Under the pieces are notes generated by a model. It did no database searches and was not told the DNA's origin. It was given only the letters and a program-made list of their open reading frames with translations. From positions 1 through 6,998 of the forward strand of contig QHNU01000122.1 of NCBI GenBank assembly GCA_003218525.1: a stretch of 6,998 nucleotides of DNA, given 5' to 3'. Shown piece by piece: positions 1-5,892 of the stretch. Position 1 is the stretch's first letter. The number at the start of each line of letters is the position of its first letter. This DNA comes from Verrucomicrobiota bacterium (lineage in GTDB: Bacteria > Verrucomicrobiota > Verrucomicrobiia > Chthoniobacterales > UBA10450). The position numbers were made by a program, and so were the translations under genes.

Positions 1-1
1 C

Positions 2-100
2 GTCCTGATGCTGCCGCTTTGCACCACTACGGAACAACTCAACCGAGCCGCCCGGGCGCTCGCCGATGCCATCGTCGGCCAACCGGAGCCAATCTCATGA
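2..100 (+). CDS. C-terminal end of a PLP-dependent aminotransferase-like protein (partial, possibly BioA)
   Basis: The frame starting at base 2 is open from the window edge to a TGA at 98-100 and encodes the last 32 residues of a protein. The tail reads VLMLPLCTTTEQLNRAARAL and then an Ala-rich helix. A 'LxPP/LxxTTEEL' strand followed by a C-terminal amphipathic helix is typical of fold-type I aminotransferases. The closest match I recall is the end of adenosylmethionine-8-amino-7-oxononanoate aminotransferase (BioA, biotin synthesis). This is resemblance over a very short piece, so the identity is a guess; that it is the end of a real gene is better supported. Its stop overlaps the tlyA start in an ATGA arrangement, which suggests translational coupling and one transcript. 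Confidence 0.45.
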   Translation, partial: VLMLPLCTTTEQLNRAARALADAIVGQPEPIS

Positions 101-837
101 TGAAGAAGACACGTCTGGACCGGGTGCTGGTCGATCGAGCGATCTATCCGACCCGCGAGCAAGCGCAACGCGCGGTTATGGCCGGCCAAGTCCGAGTCGG
201 CGGTCAAGTTGCCGATAAAGCATCCCTGCTGGTCGATCCAAATACAGTCATTGCAACGGCGTCCCCGCCACGATACGTCGGTCGCGGTGGACTAAAACTG
301 GAAGGCGCTCTCGATTCTTTTCATCTCGATGTGCGCGATTGGACCGCGATCGATATCGGAGCTTCGACTGGTGGATTCACCGATTGCTTATTGCAACATG
401 GGGCTCGGAAGGTTTACGCAATCGACGTGGGATATGGGCAGCTTGCCTGGAGAATTCGGAAAGACCAGCGAGTGGAAGTACTGGAAAAAACAAATGCACG
501 GAATTTATCTCCAATTTCGATCCGTGAGCGCGCTGATATTTGTGTAATCGATGTTTCGTTTATCTCGCTGACTTTGATCTTGCCGAAGACGTTTCAATTG
601 ATAATCCCCAACGGGGTCGTGCTGGCGCTGATCAAACCGCAATTTGAACTGGAACAGGGTGAGGTTGGACGCGGAGGAATCGTGCGTGAAGCGGCTCTGC
701 ACGAAAAGGCGCAGAATAAGATCGTTTCGTTTATCAAGAACCTTGGCGATAACGTGATTGGACTTGCACCGTCGGTCATCGCTGGCACCGATGGAAACCG
801 GGAATTTTTTATATGCGCACGAAAACCATTGGCCTGA
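97..837 (+). CDS. tlyA: TlyA family rRNA (cytidine-2'-O)-methyltransferase
   Basis: A 246-residue protein of usual TlyA length (about 240-270). Residues 5-60 form an S4 RNA-binding domain (TRLDRVLVDR..., then REQAQRAVMAGQVRVGG). The rest is an FtsJ/RrmJ-type Rossmann methyltransferase with the SAM-binding motif DIGASTGGFTD at 86-96. The expected catalytic K-D-K-E set is present as Lys67 (GRGGLK), Asp152 (IDVSFISL), Lys180 (LIKPQFE) and Glu236 (GNREFF). In characterised relatives TlyA 2'-O-methylates cytidines of 16S and/or 23S rRNA, which affects capreomycin sensitivity. The ATG at 97 was chosen because a GGAG lies at 85-88 with 8 nt spacing and the protein then starts MMKKTRLD as in the family; the in-frame ATG at 100 is the alternative. 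An upstream in-frame extension would lie inside the previous gene and has no S4-like sequence. The 3' end overlaps nadK by 25 bp. Confidence 0.93.
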   Translation: MMKKTRLDRVLVDRAIYPTREQAQRAVMAGQVRVGGQVADKASLLVDPNTVIATASPPRYVGRGGLKLEGALDSFHLDVRDWTAIDIGASTGGFTDCLLQHGARKVYAIDVGYGQLAWRIRKDQRVEVLEKTNARNLSPISIRERADICVIDVSFISLTLILPKTFQLIIPNGVVLALIKPQFELEQGEVGRGGIVREAALHEKAQNKIVSFIKNLGDNVIGLAPSVIAGTDGNREFFICARKPLA

Positions 838-1669
838 TCGCGCACACAGAAAAAGCGGGGGTCGCGGAATTGACGCGAGCTGTGGTTCGTGAGTTTGAAC
901 AACGCTCGGTCGAGGTTTTGATCGAAAACGAGATAGCGGAATTGGCTGATGAAAAAGCGGCTGGATCACCGGAGGAAATTTTCCGGCGGGCAGAGCTGAT
1001 CGTAGTACTCGGTGGTGATGGCACAATTCTCAATGTCGTCGCGCATGCCGGAGAAAATCTGAAACCGATTTTTGGAATCAATGTCGGTTTTTAACTTGTG
1101 CGAATTCCTCTTCCTATCGGGAAGTGGTTGATGCGATTGCAAATGGACGGATTTCTTACAGCAAGCGCGCGTTGTTGACCGTGGAGTTGCAGGGAGAGGG
1201 GAACGTTATCGCGAGCGCGAAAGCGCTCAATGACGCCGTCATCAGTCGCGGTGACGTTTCACGGTTAATTCGTTTGCAAGCAAAAATCGATGGCGAACAG
1301 TTGACCGAATATAACGCCGACGGTCTAATCGTTGCAACGCCCACAGGGTCTACCGCCTATTCGCTTTCCGCCGGCGGACCTATTCTGGAACCGCAATCCG
1401 GTGTCTTTGTCATTACACCGATCTGCCCGCACGTGCTAACGAACCGCTCGGTGATCGTCAGCGATTCGGCGAAGATCGAAATCAGTCCCGCTAGCACTGA
1501 ATATCCCGCTTTCCTTAGCATTGATGGCCGGGCCCCACTACGAATACCGGACGACGGCGCCGTAGTGGTTAAGCGGGCAACGGTAACCCTGCCGCTTGGA
1601 GTCCTGCCGGAGGTTTCGTTTTTTAGTGTGCTGCGGCAAAAACTGAAGTGGACCGGCAGTAATTTGTAG
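813..1669 (+). pseudogene. nadK: NAD kinase, frameshifted (or recoded) at a T-run near 1088-1092
   Basis: NAD kinase phosphorylates NAD to NADP in the cytosol and is normally essential. The first part (813-1094, 93 residues) holds the nucleotide-binding GGDGTIL motif at residues 67-73 and reaches GINVGF before a TAA at 1092-1094. The remaining gene continues in the -1 frame: bases 1088-1123 read FLTCANSSSYRE and then run unbroken into 1124-1669. That part contains the second signature NADGLIVATPTGSTAYS and the C-terminal SIDG region. Joined through a -1 shift, the product is about 285 residues, the family's normal length. The usual motif is GINxGxLGFLT; here it would read GINVGFLT, so about three residues are missing as well as the frame. 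A 10-nt deletion (or 9 plus 1) fits best; an assembly error or a -1 slip at GGT TTT TAA are alternatives. The gene overlaps tlyA by 25 bp, and tlyA-nadK is a common bacterial pair. The 3' part is otherwise intact, with no further stops, so the lesion is recent, artefactual or bypassed. Confidence 0.85.
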
Positions 1670-1710
1670 TTTGGAGTTGCCCGAAGGTTGCGTGTTGATT
1701 GGTCACCGCC
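1670..1710. other. Convergent intergenic gap between nadK and the Deg protease gene
   Basis: Only 41 bp separate the stop of nadK (plus strand) from the stop of the Deg protease gene (minus strand). A weak 5-bp inverted repeat (GTCAC at 1702-1706, GTGAC at 1714-1718) crosses the boundary, but it has no T-run and is not convincing as a terminator. Termination here may be Rho-dependent, or the transcripts may overlap. Confidence 0.5.
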
Positions 1711-3366
1711 TTAGTGACGCGTTTGTGCGGTCCAAACCGCCAGCATCTCGGGAGAGCCCTGGTTGCGAACCCCGTTATCAGTTAAAATCGCCTCGGTTGC
1801 AGCGATCGTCTCTTTCCGTGGCAAAACAAGTGTTTCACTTCCCCGATCGGCGAACTCGACCGTAACAAACTCTTCTTGGGCATCGCGCAAGAGCTCGATC
1901 AGATGTTTGAGATTCTTCACCGTTTGGTGATTGATTGCCTTAACTACTTTCAATGAGGGATTGGCGTAGCCCTTCCCAAGTTTATGCGGGAAAAATGGCG
2001 ATGAAACAAACACCACCCGTTCCCCTTCGAAAGTCGGCTTGTCGCCATAGCGGGTAATTAAAGGGCTACCCATATAGCCCAACGCGAGCATCCACTCCGC
2101 GCCTTTCGGAACTTTGGATAACCCGGCCACAACCTGGGCGGTAGCCTCCGAGAACACAAGCGGGCCAAATACAAAATAGGGTGGATAACTTCCTTTCCAA
2201 TCTGGAATGACCAGCGGATAATCTGGAGAAACAGGGAGGTCAACGTGCGCTTCCCGGTTTCCGCGAATAATCGTCAACGGTAGCTTGCCATTCTTAGTGA
2301 TTTTCTGGACCAGGTAAGGAAAACGGACTCGCAAGTTGCTACCTAACCTGATCATTCCTTCGTCGTCGATCGAAGTGTCTCCGATCTTGGTGACGACATC
2401 CCATTCTTTCAGCGGATAAGAGGCATCATTTTTGAGCGGTTTATGAACAATGATTCCTTGAACTGACGCGTCGAGTTTCAGAAAAGAGCGCAGTGCCGGG
2501 TTTTCCAATGTTTGGAATTCATCAAAGAGCCCGGGTTTCCCGTCATAATGGCCGTCCGCCACGTCTTGAAGGAATAGCTCGATCTCCTCGCAGGGAATGA
2601 TGTATCCGATGTTCTCCGCACCGCCGAGGTGGCTGAAAGCCAAACCAATCATCTTGTCTCCGTCCACGGCGGGCCCGCCGCTGTTCCCAGGATTGATCGC
2701 GGCATCAATCTGAATTCTCAGCCCTGAAACCGGAAAGTTGTAGGGCGCAAATTCAATGCGAGAGACAATTCCTTTGGTGATAGAAAGACTACTGCCTCCT
2801 GTTGGATATCCATAGACCATTACCGCATCTTTGATCGCCGGAAGCTTCTCGGCTCTTACCAGTGGCAAGTGCGACTCAAAAAACTTCTCTTCATCGACCT
2901 TCAGAACGGCAAGATCAATTCCCGGCGCAATTGCTTCCACCGTGGCTGAAATCTTATCGCCCGCCTGATTAGCTTGCACCTGAACCTCGCTGGCAAAGAG
3001 CACAACGTGCGCGTTAGTGAGGATGCGTTTGCCTTCTATAATCACGCCACTTCCCGTGACCTCCGTCGGAGCCTGCTTCGTCCACGGTTTCGCCAAGTCG
3101 GGATAACGGGCGGAGGCGAAAACTTTGACGATGGAATTTTCAACTGTGCTCGAGGGCGTTACTTGCGGTGCGGTTGATTCGTTAGTTGGTGGTGGCGCAG
3201 TGGGCGAGGGCGTTGGCAGTTGTAGACCGAGACCCCCAGCCGGCACCGTAGCGGCTGGAGTGGGCTTCTCAGGTTCGACGCCGTTAACCGTGTCACGAGC
3301 AATTAGACCCGCGCTAGTGACCGCCAAGATAACCAACAATCGATAAGCAGTCGGCTCAGGACGCAT
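1711..3366 (-). CDS. Exported Deg/HtrA-type serine protease with PDZ domain, Deg9/Deg10-like
   Basis: A 551-residue S1C-family serine protease. An N-terminal hydrophobic stretch (residues 8-22) looks like a signal peptide or anchor. A Pro/Thr/Ser-rich linker (about 31-73) precedes the trypsin-like domain (about 77-270). The full catalytic triad is visible: His120 in ILTNAHVV, Asp151 in GIDLAVLKV and Ser229 in INPGNSGGP. A PDZ-like domain follows (about 290-378). The last 170 residues are not a standard second HtrA PDZ; they contain PPYFVFGPLVF and later a VVKAINHQTVKNLKHLIELL stretch, like the C-terminal half of plant Deg9/Deg10/Deg2-type proteases. The likely role is periplasmic or envelope protein quality control; the substrate is unknown. 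It starts 30 bp after the M48 peptidase stop on the same strand, so the two are probably cotranscribed. No clear Shine-Dalgarno precedes the ATG at 3366-3364. Confidence 0.88.
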   Translation of the reverse strand: MRPEPTAYRLLVILAVTSAGLIARDTVNGVEPEKPTPAATVPAGGLGLQLPTPSPTAPPPTNESTAPQVTPSSTVENSIVKVFASARYPDLAKPWTKQAPTEVTGSGVIIEGKRILTNAHVVLFASEVQVQANQAGDKISATVEAIAPGIDLAVLKVDEEKFFESHLPLVRAEKLPAIKDAVMVYGYPTGGSSLSITKGIVSRIEFAPYNFPVSGLRIQIDAAINPGNSGGPAVDGDKMIGLAFSHLGGAENIGYIIPCEEIELFLQDVADGHYDGKPGLFDEFQTLENPALRSFLKLDASVQGIIVHKPLKNDASYPLKEWDVVTKIGDTSIDDEGMIRLGSNLRVRFPYLVQKITKNGKLPLTIIRGNREAHVDLPVSPDYPLVIPDWKGSYPPYFVFGPLVFSEATAQVVAGLSKVPKGAEWMLALGYMGSPLITRYGDKPTFEGERVVFVSSPFFPHKLGKGYANPSLKVVKAINHQTVKNLKHLIELLRDAQEEFVTVEFADRGSETLVLPRKETIAATEAILTDNGVRNQGSPEMLAVWTAQTRH

Positions 3367-3396
3367 TTAATTAGGTAACACGGCAGAATCAAAGAG

Positions 3397-4794
3397 CTAC
3401 TTCGGTTTTCCAACGCTGGGATCGAACGTGCCATTTGGCAGGTTGGCTGCTTTCCAGTCCATCGCCATGCGAATGCGGGAACGTCCACTTGGATGATCAA
3501 AGAAGACGAATTCCTCGAGCGGCGTCGGTTCCATTTTACGATAGATGCCAAGTTTAAGAGCGATCTTGGCCATCCCATCAGGCTCGCGCGCTGCGTTGAT
3601 ACCGAATATGTCTGCTTCACATTCGATCACACGAGATGAGGTGTTCGAAAGTGGAGTAATGAGGAAAAAATAAATGCCGATGCTCAACCCAATCAGCGGC
3701 AAGCCGGCTGGGTCAGCGATATCGCACACGCCCCACCGCGAACCATACTTGCGGACAAGCAAGTCGAACGCGGCCTTGGTGAGCGCAAACCCGACCAGAA
3801 AGCTGAGAGCAGAAAAAAGCGCGAGCTTAACGATATGGTTCAGCACGTAATGTCCCATTTCATGCGCCATCACTGCCCGAATCTCCGGTAGGGTGCACTG
3901 ATTGAGCAGATTGTCATTCAGCGCGATCCGAGTTGTGTTCAGGAATCCGGCGACATTTGCGCTCACCCGCTTCGTCTGACGCGACGCATCGACTACGAAA
4001 ACCTTTGTCACCGGAATTTCGTTGGCGCGGGCGAGCTGAAGAATCGGATCGCGAATCTTTGGATCGGTCAGCGGCGTGTATTTGTTGAAAATGGGTTCGA
4101 TGAAAAGTGGGAAAATAAATGAGAAGAAAAAAGTACCGGCCACGACTACGGCAGTCGCCCACAACCACCATGTGCGCGGGGCAGCTCGGAAGACGGCGTA
4201 AAGCGCAACCAAAAAAATGGGTCCGAGAATAAGGGCAATGATTAGTCCTTTAAGCTGCTCCGCGAACCAAGGGCCAAATGTTTGCGTAGCCATCCCGTAC
4301 TGGTGCTCGCGAAAGTAACGTTCATAGACGGTGAGCGGGAAGGAGAGCGCCGCCGTTAGAATGATGTACGGAATTGCGTAGATGATCACTTGCATCGCCT
4401 TAAAACGGGTGGTTCGCTCCGCGAAATCGCGGATTCGCGCCGACGTGCGGGTCGCGAGCAACAAGAGGGCGATCAGCGCAGTGATCAGGAAATTCCACAA
4501 AATCAACCAATAGCCACCCTCAAAATAAGCGTCCGACTTTGCTTTTTCATCTGCCGGAATGGAATGGAGCCATTCGCGCGTTGCCGCAGCCGGATCGAAT
4601 GCGGGCGTTAGCAAAAACTGGGCTTGCGCGTTCGCCTTTGGCGTAGGTGCAGCAAACGGAGGGGAAGGCACAGCTGGAGGAAGCGGCGGCGTATTCGCAT
4701 GTGCCGGATTGGGAATTAGCGTCGCCGTCGGCTCCTGTGACAACGCCGTCCTGGCGAGAATTAGCAAACCCAAAACGAATGCCAAGCGTTTCAT
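3397..4794 (-). CDS. M48 family (Ste24/CAAX prenyl protease 1-like) membrane zinc metallopeptidase
   Basis: A 465-residue polytopic membrane peptidase, close to the length of yeast Ste24 (about 450). The zinc site is complete: HEMGH at 311-315 gives two His ligands and the catalytic Glu, and Glu391 in ECEAD is the likely third ligand. The late conserved DHPSGRSRI motif is at 433-441. Hydrophobic segments lie near 94-114, 134-155, 180-203, 208-232, 322-345 and 364-381. Ahead of the core there is a signal-peptide-like start (MKRLAFVLGLLILARTALSQ) and a Pro-rich linker (about 28-52), which is unusual for Ste24 relatives. The ATG at 4794 was preferred over one at 4857 because it opens directly on the signal peptide; the extra 21 residues have no such character. 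Bacterial members are thought to act in membrane protein turnover; a prenylated substrate is not expected. First gene of a probable two-gene operon with the Deg protease. Confidence 0.9.
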   Translation of the reverse strand: MKRLAFVLGLLILARTALSQEPTATLIPNPAHANTPPLPPAVPSPPFAAPTPKANAQAQFLLTPAFDPAAATREWLHSIPADEKAKSDAYFEGGYWLILWNFLITALIALLLLATRTSARIRDFAERTTRFKAMQVIIYAIPYIILTAALSFPLTVYERYFREHQYGMATQTFGPWFAEQLKGLIIALILGPIFLVALYAVFRAAPRTWWLWATAVVVAGTFFFSFIFPLFIEPIFNKYTPLTDPKIRDPILQLARANEIPVTKVFVVDASRQTKRVSANVAGFLNTTRIALNDNLLNQCTLPEIRAVMAHEMGHYVLNHIVKLALFSALSFLVGFALTKAAFDLLVRKYGSRWGVCDIADPAGLPLIGLSIGIYFFLITPLSNTSSRVIECEADIFGINAAREPDGMAKIALKLGIYRKMEPTPLEEFVFFDHPSGRSRIRMAMDWKAANLPNGTFDPSVGKPK

Positions 4795-4891
4795 GGGTTG
4801 GACATGATGTGGGTCGCGATCAAAAATGAAAGGAACGTTCTCAAAGATGATTGCCACTGGGATGATATTCTGGTTCTTTTCGGATCAGAAA
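4795..4891. promoter_or_regulatory. Divergent intergenic region carrying the promoters for the M48 gene and the small secreted protein gene
   Basis: About 97 bp separate the two divergent starts chosen here, so promoters for both directions should lie in or near it. No box pair close to the sigma-70 consensus could be picked out on either strand, and no operator-like palindrome was found. The role is inferred from gene arrangement only. If the small gene instead starts at the in-frame ATG at 4826, the gap shrinks to 31 bp. Confidence 0.4.
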
Positions 4892-5242
4892 GTGAAACGA
4901 CAGCTGGCCGAACTATTCGCGTTGCTCGCCGTGCCCGTTTTGGCGATGGGAGGGAACCCTCAACCGGACCCATCGCTGTGTGGACCGTATCCCAAACACT
5001 ACAAGGAAATTGTTTGGAACTGGTTGGAAGGCATGCTGGTCGATGCCGACAGTGCAAAGATTGATTGGGAAGGCGATCCAAAGCCGGCCGACCTCGGCAG
5101 AAATGGCAAGCACCTTTACGGGTGGCTGGTCAATTTTAGGGTGAATTCGCGAAATCGTTTTGGCACCTACACCGGCAAACAATCACACGGCGCGTTGATC
5201 CGTGATGACAAAGTGATTCAAGGTATTGGCTTCGGCTATTGA
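4892..5242 (+). CDS. Small secreted protein of unknown function
   Basis: A GTG start at 4892 gives 116 residues opening MKRQLAELFALLAVPVLAMG, a textbook signal peptide with likely cleavage after VLA (residue 18). An in-frame ATG at 4826 would add 22 residues and bury this signal, so GTG is preferred, although no good Shine-Dalgarno precedes either. The mature part has a single Cys (residue 30, CGPYPKHY), a DADSAKIDW stretch (51-59) and a C-terminal YGWLVNFRVNSRNRFGTYTG segment followed by a predicted strand. This pattern (CGxYPxxY..., D.DSA, then VN.+N.FG.YTG) resembles a family of small uncharacterised exported proteins or lipoproteins that I recall from Gram-negative bacteria. No enzymatic motif is visible. 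The Cys is too far from the hydrophobic core to be a lipobox. It is divergent from the protease operon. Confidence 0.7.
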   Translation: MKRQLAELFALLAVPVLAMGGNPQPDPSLCGPYPKHYKEIVWNWLEGMLVDADSAKIDWEGDPKPADLGRNGKHLYGWLVNFRVNSRNRFGTYTGKQSHGALIRDDKVIQGIGFGY

Positions 5243-5350
5243 ATTGAACTCACGGCCAATCGAATCGCCGATATCGAACGAATAGAGAATTTTTTTGCAG
5301 CTCAAAGTGACAAAGTCAGATCCCACCCGCAACTCGTAATTAATTTTCCT
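5243..5350. other. Intergenic region between the two small exported-protein genes
   Basis: These 108 bp hold an AT-rich stretch with a T-run near 5290-5296 and AATTAATT near 5338-5345, just before the next start. The T-run is not preceded by a convincing GC-rich hairpin, so it is not called a terminator. No small ORF, RNA gene or clear promoter was recognised. The AT-rich end may belong to a promoter for the downstream gene. Confidence 0.3.
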
Positions 5351-5830
5351 ATGCCTGATCCTTTCGTTTCTAAGGTAAAGCCGCGATCGCGGCAAAATGG
5401 TTCTGCCTTGCTCTTTGTAATTATTTTGATCGTGGTGATAGCGGGCGGCTGGTATGGCCTATCGACCTTACGTCGTAACAGCCAAATAGAAGGGAAACAG
5501 TTTGCGCGGGAAATCATCGAGCGCATAGCAGTGCAACATGACGGCAAATATCTTCATTCGATTGTCGCGGCCGACCGCCGTATTGCTTTTCCCCCTGCGA
5601 CGGAGCAGGGATTCATTGACGGTTTCACCCAGCTCGGCGCCCCTAATCAGAATTTTAGCGTCGATGGAAATCTGACATTCGAAAGCTATTTCTTTTCTCC
5701 ACACGGCACCTTCAAGAGCATCCTGACCTATCCCGACCGTCACGCCACTATTCTTGTCACTGTCGGCAAGCCAAGGGGCTATTGGGTTTTAACCGACCTC
5801 GCTATCACTTGGGAGCGTCCTCCCGGGTAA
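5351..5830 (+). CDS. Single-pass membrane-anchored protein of unknown function
   Basis: A 159-residue protein with a basic N-terminus (Lys8, Lys10, Arg12, Arg14) and one strong transmembrane helix at about 18-38 (SALLFVIILIVVIAGGWYGL). This predicts an N-in anchor with a roughly 120-residue outer domain. The RQNGSALLFVIILI start recalls PilX-like prepilin N-termini, but the Glu5 of classic type IV pilins is absent and the rest is not pilin-like. The outer domain has a helix (about 48-65) and then alternating strands with aromatic residues (ESYFFSPHGTFKSILTYP, then ILVTVGKPRGYWVLTDLAITW). Such a helix-then-sheet layout could be a small cystatin/NTF2-like fold, which is a guess from the strand pattern. 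No catalytic motif was seen. The start ATG has no clear Shine-Dalgarno. It lies between another exported protein and the GH47 gene on the same strand. Confidence 0.65.
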   Translation: MPDPFVSKVKPRSRQNGSALLFVIILIVVIAGGWYGLSTLRRNSQIEGKQFAREIIERIAVQHDGKYLHSIVAADRRIAFPPATEQGFIDGFTQLGAPNQNFSVDGNLTFESYFFSPHGTFKSILTYPDRHATILVTVGKPRGYWVLTDLAITWERPPG

Positions 5831-5880
5831 TACTCAATAGCCATCGCTTCGCGTTGGCCGACACAAAAATGGTCAACCAG

Positions 5881-5892
5881 TAGAGATCTCTA
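5881..5892. repeat. 12-bp perfect palindrome touching the GH47 start codon
   Basis: TAGAGATCTCTA reads the same on both strands, and its last base is the A of the ATG at 5892. A site here could bind a dimeric regulator or fold in the mRNA over the start region. One or two 12-bp perfect palindromes are expected by chance in 7 kb, so the only support is the position. Confidence 0.3.

Noticed and set aside
505..1026. Long minus-strand open frame of 173 codons antisense to tlyA and nadK
   Set aside because: It lies opposite two clearly conserved coding regions, is rich in Arg, Ser, His and Gln as shadow frames are, and shows no domain or signal.
1124..1669. Independent second gene starting at GTG 1124
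   Set aside because: The frame is open and conserved upstream of 1124 back to the T-run, and the sequence is the C-terminal part of NAD kinase, so it is a continuation of nadK rather than a separate gene.
1701..1720. Possible terminator hairpin between nadK and the Deg gene (GTCAC/GTGAC)
   Set aside because: The stem is only 5 bp, the loop is 7 nt and no T-run follows on either strand.
3125..3346. Plus-strand Gly/Val-rich open frame
   Set aside because: It is the reverse complement of the Pro/Thr-rich linker and signal region of the Deg protease; the composition is explained by that gene.
5286..5300. T-run as a rho-independent terminator after the small secreted protein gene
   Set aside because: No GC-rich inverted repeat precedes the T-run.
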